A stretch of 64,000 bases of DNA from Aurelia coerulea (lineage: Eukaryota; Cnidaria; Scyphozoa; Semaeostomeae; Ulmaridae), in assembly GCA_039566865.1 (NCBI GenBank), contig CM076955.1:16413501-16477500 (forward strand), in the 5' to 3' direction. A program made the position numbers and the translations under genes. Below are positions 1 through 11,055 of this stretch, piece after piece (within the stretch, counting starts at the first letter, position 1; each line of letters opens with the position of its first letter). The notes under the pieces were generated by a model, which saw only the letters and a program-made list of their open reading frames with translations, was not told where the DNA came from and did not search any database.

Positions 1-1433
1 AACACCTTCAACTGTCACCATGTTTTCGACACTGCTGTGAGGTCATCGGTATGAATATTGTTTGTCTGGTATTTTCAGGTTGTTATGTTTCAATAACTAT
101 CTTAAATTGATGCTGTTATCAAATGGATTTTTGGACCATCTCTTTAAGACTTCCTCCCTGACCCTGTCACAAAAGTATCTTTGAGATAAAAATGGTCTTA
201 TTGGTAAATGTTAAAGCTTTTGGTCTGCTACTGAAATCGTTAGACTATGAGAAGTTGGAACAGCCATTCCTTTCAGCTTTGAAATTTTTGACCTTGAACT
301 TTAAAATCTTTAATCTTAATCTTAATTATATCAAAAATGCTTAAAGATATTGATCGTTGGATTTATGGCCTCGTAGAAATCTATGAAACTGTAAACATTC
401 TTCATGGAACATTGAATGTCGAAATTTTCGTTCTTTCCTGCCATTAAAATTAGCACCATGCAGGGGCCAATACAGACCGAAAAATGAACGAGTCGCGCGG
501 GGTGCGAGGTGCGAGCAATAGGGGGTCAGCGGCGGGAGCACCCGGAAAATGTTTGGGGCATGCCATTTAGACAGTCGAAAAACGCCACTTTTGAATTAAT
601 GCTAGCAGAAATGAGTAGTAGATTTTAGTGACATACCCTACTGAGAAAGTGTGTAATAAGTAGCACTTGCTTTTGGTTGTCAAGCAGCACTGGCCCTCTC
701 ACTGGCCTAGATTTTTGGCCCACGAGACACTAAGTCTTTGCATTCTGCAGTCTGCATTGATAATCTACTTCCTGGTGCAGCTTTTGTATCTTGGGCATTC
801 TTTAGATCATGCTGATTTGAATTCGTGTGTTCGTGGATTGCACTATAAATTTAGTTCCCTTTGCTTGTACCTTAAAATGCCTCCAACCGCTCCATTTTTG
901 TATTCACGTCAATAGAATTGAATTTGTAATTTCATGTTTGGTGGCATTTGTCTTCACTTGTTAAAATGAGGCAACAGAAGAGAATCTTTGTTGCCCAAAT
1001 GACTTCTTTCCGTAAGGAAGTTCAGAAAACAATTGTTAATTGAGACAAACCAATAGATTTCACTTTTAAACACCTACACTGTATTATTATCCTATAAGCA
1101 AGCGCGTAAAGCCAATCAAATCAAACTAATAGAAACTGTCACTTGCGTGCAACGCTCCAATGTGCAGGCCTAATAGGCACGGCAAGTGAATACGGCCAGC
1201 TTCAAAGCCCAAATCGCAACTTATTGTCAACTTGGATGACTGTGAGTTGTTTAGGTAAGGCTCCTTCGCAGGAACTTTGCAGACGCTCATACTTTTTCAT
1301 GGAACACCCGCTTCTTCTTATTCAGAACGGCTTTTTGCTTATTGCCGACCCAGCTAGTCACCCTTTTTTGAGAAGTTACTAACAATGAAATAATGAAGCT
1401 AATATTAGAATTTTAATTCAAATGAAAACAATG
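1..1433. other. AT-rich DNA without recognisable gene
   Basis: Only short open frames occur on both strands (up to about 80 codons). None shows a domain, signal peptide or splice context I recognise. No inverted or tandem repeat longer than about 20 bp was found by eye. Confidence 0.5.
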
Positions 1434-1435
1434 TA

Positions 1436-1906
1436 CAGTAAAAACCCGCGTATAAGAACCTACAATTTTGCAAGTCAGCCTAACTAGGTTCTTATGTTTT
1501 GGGTATTTAGTGGGAAATGAGGCTGTTCAGGTTCTTAAATTGGTTCTTATTTTATTCATGGCTTTCAGGAATTTCTTTTCTTCAGATTCAAACTTCAGGC
1601 CTATTATTTACTGTCAGTTCACATTAGTTGAGATTATGAGATATATTCCCCGACAGAAATTTGTGGAAGAATCAGAAATGTTCATATAATCCAGAGAAAA
1701 TCTTTCAAACCCTTCTCATCAGATAATATAAACATTTTTTATTCTTCCACAAACTTCTGTTGTGAATAAGACCCCCATGCTCTCTAAAAATAAGAACCTA
1801 TTTCAAATTCCAGGCTGAATGGGTTCTTATATAATTGGGGTTTAATTGCAAAATTTCAGCCTGTAGGTTCTTAATCCACTAGGTTCTTATAAGCGGGTTT
1901 TTACTG
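1436..1906. mobile_element. TA-inserting MITE, GGTTCTTA type (pogo/Tigger-like ends)
   Basis: A 471-bp element is flanked by TA at 1434-1435 and 1907-1908. The first and last 27 bp are inverted repeats that match at 26 of 27 positions, beginning CAGTAAAAACCCGC. A TA duplication and CAGT-type ends are usual for the pogo/Tigger branch of Tc1/mariner. The octamer GGTTCTTA, or its complement, occurs at least seven times inside. No transposase is encoded; the 73-codon frame at 1468-1689 is probably fortuitous. This is a non-autonomous copy that needs a transposase from elsewhere. Confidence 0.85.
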
Positions 1907-2078
1907 TATCTCAAAGCGAAAATGAAATTTTACCAAATTTACTTTCCTGATGCAATTTTCATAAGGAGATGAATGAAATAGATAAGCTTTCTCAACTGTA
2001 AATTTGGTTGGAAGGATGCGGCTTCCCGATCTGTTTCCATGGCGCTGAGGCTGTTATCAATGGCTTTTTCTTGATCGA

Positions 2079-2485
2079 AGCTCAGAGAAGCAGTTAGTCC
2101 CAGTTTGAAATGTTATCTTTGACCCTACGATCATATGTGAAATTTGGAAGCGCATCTCTTGGTCATAGGCAGGAAAATTTCTCAAACAATATGAGGATCT
2201 GCCTAGCCTTTGATGTTATGCTTGATTTCTACTAAATGCGTATAGGCAGTATATGTAAACTTTGGTTTGTTTTTGGTCCTTTAGCTCGGAGAAGCAGTTA
2301 GTTCCAGTTTGAAATATTATCTTTGACCCTACGATCATATGAGAAATTTGGAAACGCATCTCTTGGTTATAGGCAGGGAAATTTCTCAAACAATCTGAGG
2401 ATCTGCCTAACCTTTGATGTTATGCATGATTTCTACTAAATGTATAGGCGGTATACGTAAACTTTGGTTTGTTCTTGGTCGAAGC
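2079..2485. repeat. tandem duplication, unit 204 bp, two copies
   Basis: The block starting AGCTCAGAGAAGCAG at 2079 is repeated from 2283 with the same order of landmarks (TTGACCCTACGATCATATG, CTAAATG, TAAACTTTGGTTTG). The copies differ at about 6% of positions. A third start (GAAGCTCA, about 2479) is cut short. No coding frame spans the unit. Confidence 0.85.
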
Positions 2486-2489
2486 TCAC

Positions 2490-3413
2490 GGTTCTTGGGA
2501 ACTTTGTTCATTTAGTTAGGGTCATACAGAACGAAAGATAATGAGGACCAACTCCAAACAATACTGGGACCAAGGTCATATTAAGTGCAATAACAGCAAG
2601 CATAATCTTAAAGAGTTTTTATTTTAAAGTTTGTATAACTCAAAGCTCCCAGCAGAATAACATGAGCAACTGATGCACTTTTAAGGATTATTCCCAATCC
2701 ATTTGAAGTTATTTACAATGAAAACACTTAAAACTCTAACTGGGACATTGCTAGTGACAAAAACGTGCATATCCATCGTTACTTGACCCAGATCTTCAAT
2801 GGTTCCGCGCTCACTGCGCCAAACGATAAATTTGTGGTTTTGAATTATGAATTTTTGATGATTGTCTAAAAATCCTAGATTCAATAAAAGGAGATAAACT
2901 AGCTAAGACAGTTATATTTGATAGAGAAGAGGATTCTGTTGGTGATCAAAAAGCTGTATTCTCGTGCAAAATCCCATGGAATGTGATCCAGTTAAAGAAA
3001 AGGCGAACCCGTGTCACAAATGGAGCGACCCAAGCGTTTGATTGCTGTCAAATTGTTCGTTAAGACCATATTTTCGACATAGAGGTGTCCGAGAAAAGAA
3101 GACCTTTTTGTTCGTTTTGGAATGCGGGCTCTTTTTGTAGGCGGGATGAAGCGAAGAGAATTGAGAATTGTTTTGTAATGTTGCCATCAAGAAATCAGTG
3201 ACATTTCGTTATCTTATGTTATCCGAACTGTGCCATGTGTATTTTACCATATTTGGTAACAACATGAAAATAAGTGTACTATTAATGTTTTCTATTACGT
3301 CGATTTCATAATGAAATGTCTAGTCAGTAGTCAACACTGTCTAGCGAAGGCAATAACGATAGAGGATGCTTTTGGAAAAAAGACGAAAGTTTAAACTAAT
3401 GTAATTATTATTA
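2490..3413. other. unassigned AT-rich DNA
   Basis: No gene or clear repeat is visible. A 67-codon frame at 2681-2884 on the minus strand has no recognisable motif. Confidence 0.4.
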
Positions 3414-3457
3414 TATGTCCCGTTCAATTCCTGCCCTGACCATCCCCTCCGAGACAC

Positions 3458-4300
3458 TTCATTTCATTTCATTTTATTCTTATTTAGACACAATACCCTA
3501 TCAGCACTTCAAAGTAAATATGAATATTAATCTAAACAAAAAAATAAAGCTGCTCTTCCAAGGGGTTGTGTTTGCGTCGCTCTACCTCAAGAACTCCCTT
3601 AATCTTACTTTAAAGGAGCTCAATGTTGCAGAGTCTCGTATATGCTTCGGGATCTCGTTCCAGGTACTTGCTCCCTGGTATCCAAAAGACTTTTTGCAGT
3701 ATTCAAGACGAAGCCGAGGAATTTCGAAATCATCAATTTTTCTTGTGTTATATCTCGAAATATTCGACCTAGGAGTGAATTTATTTTTGAGGTTCTCTGG
3801 GCAGAGTCCATTGTTAATTTTGTATGTAGTAATTAGCCTGTCATATTTTATTAGATTGCGTACATCGAGCCAATCACATACCCAGCCATCTTTGTGCCTT
3901 GCGCATTCGATTAGTCTGCGTGCCCTGTTTTGCAACCTCTGTAGGGATTCCAGTTTTGTGTTTGACAGACATCCCCAAATGACACTGCAATATCTCAGAT
4001 GGCTTTCAATTAATGCTCGATAAACAGTTGCCAATTGTTTCTGGGAAAGGATGTTTTTGAGTTTAAACATCGCCCCTAAACCGTTTTTTATCTTTCGCTT
4101 TACGGTTTTGAGTTGTTCTTCCCAATTCATGCTTTCGTCTATTATGACACCTAGATATTTTGTTTTTTGAACTCTGCATAATTTTTGATCTTCTACTTCG
4201 AGGTCAGGGAAATCTTTGGCTCTGTTCAATTGTTTTGGATGCCCTATCAACATAAATTCGCTTTTTTCAGCATTTAGGCTAAGTTGTTTAGACTCCCGAC
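3458..4300 (-). pseudogene. LINE reverse transcriptase, C-terminal fragment
   Basis: The minus-strand frame 4253-3582 encodes 223 residues that read like the thumb and C-terminal part of a non-LTR retrotransposon reverse transcriptase of the CR1/Jockey/Rex type. Recognisable blocks are KYLGVIIDESMNWEEQL, YRALIESHLRYCSVIWG, LQRLQNRARRLI and a C-terminal WNEIPKHIRDS...SFKVRLREFL. The reading frame continues upstream through LSLNAEKSEFM with only remnants of the palm domain. The catalytic FADD motif and the endonuclease are absent, so the copy is dead. The 3' end lies near 3458, where the minus strand ends in repeated AAATG units, a tail typical of such elements. The fragment is 5' truncated, as is usual for target-primed insertion, and sits inside the DNA element 3416-4978. 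Confidence 0.88.
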
Positions 4301-4425
4301 CATTTGCTCATAAATATCTTCCGGCCCCCAGCCAGTCAATTTTTTCGAGTTGCCGGCCCCTGGGGCATTACCCTGGTTACATTTGACAATACTAGATGTT
4401 TTTGCTTGTGACGTTACTGGGAATA

Positions 4426-4844
4426 CACGTTTTTTTTTATAAGAAACTTGGATCAGCACTTAGTACTATAAGTTTCTTAATTTCCCATGAAAATTTCAGT
4501 GTTTTAGTAGTAAAAGTTTCTTGATTAGTTTCTTATTTTTTGGGCTTAAAATTGCGGTATTGTTCGAAGTTGAGCCTTCTTCTCGACCAAGGGCTTCCAT
4601 TTTGCATTGACATTGTCATCAAGAAGGAGCCATGCACATAAAGGCAAAAATTTACCAGTTTTGCAGTTCAAAGTCAAGAAAAGATGAAGGTACCTTTGTT
4701 AGAGAGACATAGGATAAAAGAGACATACAGAAATTGAATTTTAAGAGTTTATTAATTGTTCTTGAGCGTAGTGCTAAAGTTTCTTCAATTTTTGGTCATC
4801 GTAGTACTAGTTTCTTATAAACCAGTTTCTTTAAAAAAAACGTG
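4426..4844. mobile_element. TA-inserting MITE, AGTTTCTTA type, copy 1
   Basis: The element is 419 bp between TA at 4424-4425 and TA at 4845-4846. The ends are CACGTTTTTTTTTATAAGAA and its complement. The interior repeats AGTTTCTTA many times and shares the stretch CAGCACTTAGTACTA with the copy at 30076. There is no transposase. It is inserted in the inner part of the DNA element 3416-4978. Confidence 0.85.
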
Positions 4845-5084
4845 TATGGATCTTCTCAGTGCCCGTCCCCCGGGCAGTCGCAAAAAATTTGCTCGGCCTC
4901 CGGGCATTTGCGCAAGAAATTTCTGCTGACACCCGTGCTGCCCGAGAAGGATGGTCAGGGTAGGAACTGAACGAGACATTGTGAACTGATTAACCATGGC
5001 AAAAGTGCAGTGAAAACTAGTGAATAGATACCATCATTTTTCGAGCTTAGCCTAGCAAATATTCTTTAATCTAGCTTGTAAAAT

Positions 5085-5230
5085 TTAAGTAGTGCAATTA
5101 GGAAGACTATTTTATTCCAATAAAGATTTACAATACATGTTACGGACTACCCTACCTACAAACTACTTTACAATACTACAAGGATGATACCATGAGGAAC
5201 AAAATACTATGACTACCCCATAGCATTGTT
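5085..5230 (-). mobile_element. LINE 3' untranslated end
   Basis: Read on the minus strand, the block runs GGGGTAGTCATAGTATTTTG, then GGTATCATCCTTGTAGTATT, then a TGTATTGTAAAT-AATAAA-like end. The same order appears at 13195-13310 (-), 15675-15760 (-), 41620-41772 (+) and 49470-49590 (-). At 13.2 and 49.5 kb it follows a reverse-transcriptase C-terminus, which identifies it as a LINE tail. No coding part is kept here; the G-end element 5253-5888 abuts it. Confidence 0.65.
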
Positions 5231-5252
5231 TAAAAACGCTAAACTACAAGAC

Positions 5253-5888
5253 CACGGGGGGGGGGGGTTCTTCCATAGTAAAGGTACATGGGGATGTGCC
5301 GCGAGCAAGGGTATACTTTTTCGGACTTCTAGTCTAGCCAAGGGTATACTTTTTTGCAATTTTGGCCTACAACGGTCTAGCCAAGGGTATCATTTTTGAC
5401 AATATTGGTCTAGCGAACGGTCATGATATCATATTTGGTACAAATTTGACAATATTGGTCCAGGAAATGGTCAAAATTGCGCAAAATTGGTCAAGCCAAG
5501 GGTACCATTTTGACAATATTGGTCTAGCGAACGGTCATGATCTCATATTTGGTACAAATTTTACAATATTGGTCCAGGAAATGGTCAAAATTGTGCAAAA
5601 TTGGTCAAGCCAAGGGTACCATTTTGACAATATTGGTCTAGCGAACGGTCATGATCTCATATTTGGTACAAATTTTACAATATTGGTCCAGGAAATGGTC
5701 AAAACTGCGCAAAATTGGTCTAGCCAAGGGTACCATTATCGTAAAGATTAGTCAAAGAATGGTCAAATTGGTCTAGCCAAGGGTACCATTTTCGTAAAGA
5801 TTAGTCTAGCCTACGGTACCATTTTGAATATGCTCGCGGCACACCCCTACCCAAAATTTGGCCAAGAACCCCCCCCCCCCCCCCCGTG
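5253..5888. mobile_element. G-end family element with 8-bp TSD, copy 1
   Basis: The element is 636 bp, flanked by the exact 8-bp duplication tacaagac (5245-5252 and 5889-5896). It starts CACGGGGGGGGG and ends CCCCCCCGTG. The subterminal box GGGGATGTGCCGCGAGCA (from about 5289) recurs inverted before the right end (TGCTCGCGGCACACCCC). The middle holds a 114-bp tandem repeat. It encodes no transposase. The duplication length fits hAT-like transposases, but the G-run ends are not the textbook hAT end, so the superfamily is uncertain. Confidence 0.9.
5362..5751. repeat. 114-bp tandem repeat inside G-end element
   Basis: The unit starting GGTCTAGCGAACGGTCATGA begins at 5407, 5521 and 5635. Because 114 is divisible by three, the array stays open as a 129-codon frame with three 38-residue repeats. 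The frame has no known motif and is most likely a by-product of the period. Shorter GGTCTAGCCAAGGGTAYC units flank the array. Confidence 0.85.
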
Positions 5889-5932
5889 TACAAGACATGT
5901 GATCATGTGACCATAATGATGATCACGATGTA

Positions 5933-6741
5933 CCAGGTGAGTAAACAAAAACAATCGCCGTTTGAACGGCCACTGCTTCTTGGATATGAAGACAATAGTA
6001 TTGGCGAGAGCATAATTTTGAAGTGAACTTACTGAAATGATTTTCAAATTCTACTTGACTGAAATCGACGAGTCCGTTCTGAAATTAGGTGGGATTCTCT
6101 TGAGAAGCCCCTTGAAGATACCCTCAAATAGGCCTGATATCATGACCAAACTTTCTACCTTACATCAGTGACTTCTGCATGCTTTAACACGTGTTGTTAT
6201 CCCTTTGGGAAGACAAACGGGTGATCCTTTTGAGCTTTAAAATCATTCTGCGTTGTGATTTCATCCTCCCAAGAGGATAACACTTGCTAAAACGTGTCAA
6301 GGTCATTGCTGTAAAGCAGAAATATTCGGGAAGTTTGGTTGTGATTTTGGGCTGCTTTTGAAGGTGAAGGTGAATTTGCGGGGATCACAGAGAAGTAGCT
6401 AAGCGCTGATCGAATCCGCGACTCCTTGTCATGACACTCAAGTGATGGGGCTCTACCGGGTATCGAACTCTGTCCGCCTGACTGTTCTGGCTGCAAAGTC
6501 GGAGGATTACACCACTGCGCCACAACACCGCCACAAACCTTCAACAGCTGTTAAAAGTTTCTTAAAGGTACCCTCTCAAATAAATTCTTCATATCTTCAG
6601 AACGGAGTGGCCAATTTCAATCAGGTAGATTTGAAAAGCAATTTGAAGATGTCCGCTAATAAATAATCTAAGTATTTGCCAATATTATCGTCTTGATAGG
6701 AAGCAGTCGCCTTTCAAACCGAATCTTTTTTGTTCACCTGG
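5933..6741. mobile_element. CCRGGTG foldback MITE, copy 1, with nested SINE
   Basis: The left arm from CCAGGTGAGTAAACAAAAA (5933) pairs with the right arm ending TTTTTTGTTCACCTGG (6741). The arms also share GAAGACAATAGTATTGGC against GCCAATATTATCGTCTTG, and inner GACTGAAATCG against its complement near 6610. The left flank is TA (5931-5932) and the right flank AA, so one copy of the duplication has probably mutated. Homologues lie at 35161-35768 and 55750-56330. A tRNA-derived SINE (6360-6552) is inserted in it. Confidence 0.75.
6360..6552 (-). mobile_element. tRNA-derived SINE, family 2
   Basis: On the minus strand the head contains TGGCGCAGTGG, an exact match to the RNA polymerase III A box pattern, and about 55 bp later AGTTCGATACC, close to the B box RGTTCRANNCC. 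The 3' end is the short repeat TTCACCTTCACCTTCA. It interrupts the foldback 5933-6741: the other two copies of that foldback lack the insert at the equivalent point. Target duplications are too diverged to define exactly. Confidence 0.75.
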
Positions 6742-7934
6742 AAAATGACATGCTTCCTGCTTTTAACACTTAGAGATATTTTTTTTTCAGTTCCATGCAA
6801 TTTTTACAAAATTCAAAATAGGTTCCTTCAAAGTTTATCCTAAAAGTTCTTATAATTACGGTTCTCGTCTGTGCGTTTTACTTTGCCATTAAACATTTAC
6901 GGATGTTAGAAAATTTCCTTTCGTCATGTGGAATGTGATGTAGCTATCTCGCACTAATCCCCTTCGAAGGCAGCTATCGTCGTGCCTGCTCAGCAGATAT
7001 CTTCCATTTTAAAGAAGATAAGTTTCAGCCAGGAAGCTCATCATTTGATAAGAGAAAAAATGATGACTTTAGCAAGCAAGATTTGACGTTTCACGTTGTG
7101 TTTTAACCAAAAAATGAGGTTTAAAAGGAGATAAGATCGTTGCAAATGACGTCATAGTTACTACTAATCGAAATGGTTATCTTTCCTTTTGGACTTCCAT
7201 TCCAGAAATCATTGTTACGTCTCCACCCACATGTAGTACTATGTGCCAGCTTTTGTCATCGGCTTTGGTCCAAAGTTAACGTATTGTGATTCCTCGTCCA
7301 TGGCACCTATTTTTATGAGAAGAAATTGTTCTAGCACTGAAAGTTTCTTAACAGTTTAACACTAGCTCCCCAAGAAAGTTTTTCAAATTCGCGTTGTATT
7401 TCTCAGTAGAGGGCTTCTTGTCACATGAACATTTCACAGACAATTTTTGGAAACCATGCCTCTATGTAGACATTAATCAAGGAATTCTAAGTAATAAAGT
7501 ACAACCAACAAGTGGAGTACACTTCAAATATTAGAAGTAAGATGAAAATGAATGAAAATTTGCCTGAAGTAATATTTTTCCAGCACTCGACTCTCTTTAT
7601 TTTTTGGTGATCTGATAACTCAGTTTGTTACGAAAGATTACGTCATTTCCTCCATTTACCGAAGCATTGGAGACGAACTAGTCATTTTTGGCACATGCAC
7701 CTGAAACTCATATATGGATTTAGCAATGATTAGTTTGTTCAAGGGATTGTTCAAGAAACTTCGTTACTCAATGCTTCTTCTTCTTCAGGCGTCATGCCTT
7801 ACACCGGGTGACTCAGAAAAATGTATCCCCTCTTTGAATAAAAGTTGTTCTACGAAAACACATGAAACTTACAACACCGATTTGGAAAATTATAACTCGA
7901 CGCCCAAAACTACTTCAAGTGGAGGTCGGCCTTT
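6742..7934. other. unassigned AT-rich DNA
   Basis: No recognisable gene or repeat. A frame of 159 codons starts at 7714 and runs into the foldback that follows; it shows no domain. Confidence 0.4.
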
Positions 7935-8137
7935 GGGAAAGGTCTTTCCATTGATTGCAGAGTGTCGCAGAGCGTCGCAGCATTTTAGTACAGCAGTTTC
8001 CATTCGTTGCAATGTTTTGCAGACACAATTCTTGAACACATGCGACACGCTGCGCCACTTTGGGAACACACTTTGGGACACACTTTGGGACACACTTTGG
8101 GACACTCAGCAATTTAATGGAAACCAGGCTTTAGATA
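7935..8137. repeat. short foldback with 14-bp direct repeats
   Basis: GGTCTTTCCATTGATTGCAG near 7942 pairs with CAGCAATTTAATGGAAACC ending near 8126; the ACACTC/GAGTGT parts also pair. Between them CACTTTGGGACA-type units repeat three to four times (8054-8104). The outer part GCCTGGTTTCCAT resembles MITE ends, but no target duplication was found. Confidence 0.5.
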
Positions 8138-9789
8138 TCTGGAAAAGTCATCAATATTTTTATTTCTCAGATCGCGTCTCAGATGTCCCATGAAATGACC
8201 CCCACTCCCATATCATCTTTTCTTTTGTTGTCACTTTTATCTTGGGTTTTCTTTTCTCCCAACGTTAGCTGACACATATTATCTGATGACATTCGTGCAC
8301 ACAATTGCCTTTCTGTATTAAATTTTTTATCATGGGTTAAACTTTCATAAATCCTGAACCCATGACGTAGCTCATATTTGCCCATAAAATTGTGGTGGTT
8401 CCTTTTGTTCCAATTTGTCTCCGAGTGATGGATTTTTACAATGCATGGTGAAGTAATTTCCAAGTTAAGACGCAAAGGCTGTCGCAGGATCATTTTGGTA
8501 TGTTACTAATCTGAAGTTCGCTTCGGACATTTTGTTACAGTTGACAGTGATTGATGAATTTGACCGAAATGTAATGTTTTTGTTGCCAGTCAGAAATTTT
8601 TAAGAAGGGAATTTTTCAGATTGCATGCTGTCACTGCAAATACAGTCGAGTGGAAAGCTAAGCTACGGAGGCCCATACATTCTTCTGAAATGGTCCATGA
8701 TTAAGGACATTTATGTAACTCAGTTTAGGGTACCTTGATTTACCAACGAAGGGCCCCGAAACAAGAGGGGCCCCCAAAGAATTTTTATAAGGACTATTTT
8801 GTGACAAAAAGCACAATATCAATTCAATGATAAAACCATGGTTGTCGTTCCTCTGTCTGTTAACTTGCTTTGCTATCCAAACCTTTAGCTTCTCGTAGCT
8901 AGCAAGCTACCAACCGCCATGCTTGTTCAACGTTCAATTAGGCCCAAATTGAGAATGCGCCTCCAGGAAGGACAAAGTTTTTTAGAGATTTGGTAGTTAT
9001 TATCATTATTACTTGTGCAAATCAAATTCCCTAGGAATATCCCCCCCCCCCCCTTGCCTCGTCTGATCAAAGCAACCAGAACCTGATTTAGTTTTAGGTA
9101 AATAATAAATAAAGAACATGCAAGAGAAGGAAGTAGAAAAGAAGATCAACATAACTGACTTGTTTACGAGAAAATCTGAAAATGATCTGATTTTAGAACG
9201 AAAACAAGATAAATTTCTTTGGTTGTCCAGAGAATTACGTAGGAGCCCCAAGCCCATTCTCCGCGTCGCTTTCCTTTGAAATGAACGCACGAAGGTCTAC
9301 CTTGATGTGCTTTTTGTCAGAGTTTTGCATTGGCCTACTTACGAATTTAAGTAACTTCATTTACGCAGTAGAAATCTGTCTGAAAAAACAGTTGACCACT
9401 GAAGAGCACTGTGTGACTGCATATTTAACTTCCATTGCGAAGGACAGAACACCTCCGTAGCTCCAGCTGATGTGTTTCTTTGCTGTTTAATTAGCTGGTT
9501 GAACGCTGGAATTCCTCGCCTTATTATCAAAAACAACTTAACTTAACGTTTCTTATAATAATTGTTCGCAATAAACTGAATGAGATTCTTCAGAAATCCA
9601 TGTTCGTGCTGTTTGTGATGTTGCCTTGCTCGAGGCCTTGATACCTAATCTTTCCAAAAATCTGCAAGCTGCAACCAAGGACACTTTGCCTCAATTGTAG
9701 AAGCAAACAATGAAGTGGTCCGTGTTGCCATACTCCACCCTTTAGAAAGAAATGCAATGCTTAGATACACTAACATTTAAATTTTTTTC
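8138..9789. other. unassigned DNA with a 16-bp C run
   Basis: Only short open frames are present. A C run at about 9041-9056 lies in otherwise AT-rich DNA. It may mark an element end, but no partner G run or target duplication was found nearby. Confidence 0.4.
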
Positions 9790-10695
9790 CGCAATGGCTT
9801 AGAGCAAGGTACATCACTATAGGACAATACACGAGTTCTAGCGTCCCCAGGTTCCTCTCTCTTGACGTCTTTTTTGACCCAAGTTGCATTGAAGTCTTTT
9901 TCTGCAATGGCCTGTAGCAAGGTACATCACTGTAGGACAATACACGAGTTCTAGCGTCCCCAGGTTCCTCTCTCTTGACGTCTTTCTTTACCCAAGTTGC
10001 ATTGAAGTCTTTTTCCGCAATGGCTTAGAGCAAGGTACAATAGGACAATACACGAGTTCTAGCATCCCCAGGTTCCTCTCTCTTGACGTCTTTTTGACCC
10101 AAGTTGCATTGAAGTCTTTGTCTGCAATGCCTGTAGCAAAGTACATCACTGTAGGACAATACACGAGTTCTAGCGTCCCCAGGTTCCTCTCTCTTGACGT
10201 CTTTTTTACCCAAGTTGCATTGAAGTCTTTTTCTGCAATGCCTGTAGCAAGGTACATCACTGTAGGACAATACACGAGTTCTAGCGTCCCCAGGTTCCTC
10301 TCTCTTGACGTCTTTCTTGACCCAAGTTGCATTGAAGTCTTTTTCTGCAATGCCTGTAGCAAGGTACATCACTGTAGGACAATACACGAGTTCTAGCGTT
10401 CCCAGGTTCATCTCTCTTGACGTCTTTTTTGACCCAAGTTGCACTGAAGTTTTTTCTGCAACTACAAGGTTGTTGAAAATTTCTGTTAGTGGTAATGAAA
10501 ACAGATCTGCATTTGCTCGAAGTATTTTTGCTGGAATGGCTTCTTGCGGCGACGCCTTTTTAGGATCTAATTTTATTAACTGGTTGGCCTATTGAAGTTT
10601 TTTTCTGCAATGGCCTAGAGCAAGGTACATTCTTGTAGGACAACGAGTTCTAGTGTCCCCAGATTCTCTCTCTTGACGTCTTTTTGGACTCAAGT
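9790..10695. repeat. 112-bp minisatellite, about seven copies
   Basis: The landmark AGGACAATACACGAGTT recurs at 9821, 9934, 10042, 10153, 10264 and 10376, giving steps of 113, 108, 111, 111 and 112 bp. A seventh, diverged copy at 10637 follows about 130 bp of unrelated DNA (10458-10590). Each unit reads TTGACCCAAGTTGCATTGAA, CTGCAATG, GTAGCAAGGTACATCACT, the landmark, then GTCCCCAGGTTCCTCTCTC. Several 111-bp steps keep frames open on both strands (100-139 codons). These frames have no outside support and I do not call them genes. Confidence 0.92.
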
Positions 10696-11050
10696 TGGAT
10701 CTAGACTCATTATTTTCGAGTAGTTTCGCTCATTGTACTGATATTCCGCTTCAACTGTTCAGTATTCACTGAAGCGACAATGATTATTATCATAATCATT
10801 ATTATCAATTTCTTTGTAGTAGGCGTTTAAAAGTAGCTAAATTACAGCTAACTGATGCCTACTAAAATAGAAATAAAATTGCTATCAAAAGTATAAAGTA
10901 AAATAGTCCTAATTAATTTAACAGTGACAATAACATCTTTGACACTTGGACCTCTCATTTGCTCTCCTTCGCAGCAGGATCGCTATTCTCAAAAATAGAT
11001 TTGACAGAAAATACATGAAATACTTGGTGCAAGTTGAACAGACGATCACA
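10696..11050. other. unassigned DNA with a 44-bp inverted repeat
   Basis: GTAGGC (10819) and GCCTAC (ending 10862) bracket a 44-bp block whose core TAGCTAAATTACAGCTA recurs at 45695-45741 and, in part, near 37528. TA flanks both sides here. ATTATC-type microsatellite lies at 10780-10810. Confidence 0.4.
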
Positions 11051-11055
11051 CTGAA

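Larger units (their letters stand above)
3416..4978. mobile_element. old DNA element carrying two later insertions
   Basis: The ends are inverted repeats of about 38 bp: TGTCCCGTTCAATTCCTGCC at 3416 and its diverged complement ending at 4978. Inside them a second inverted block is visible (4320-4365 against 4850-4905, sharing CGGGCA...TCG...AAAAAATT). A LINE fragment (3458-4300) and a TA-inserting MITE (4426-4844) interrupt the element, so the original was about 320 bp. The left flank is TA and the right flank TT, so a TA duplication is possible but not proven. Confidence 0.6.

Noticed and set aside
5362..5751. 129-residue repetitive frame as a gene
   Set aside because: It lies wholly within the tandem array of a non-autonomous element, and its period explains the open frame.
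6440..6543. Functional tRNA gene on the minus strand
   Set aside because: Box spacing and tail fit a SINE, and it sits as an insertion in a MITE.
7890..8112. SVSQSVSQSV-type repetitive peptides
   Set aside because: Product of 14-bp direct repeats in a short foldback.
10025..10444. Long open frames (100-139 codons) on both strands in the minisatellite
   Set aside because: They follow from a 111-bp period divisible by three; a CxxC...HHC-like pattern is only a repeat effect and no start, splice site or outside homology supports a gene.
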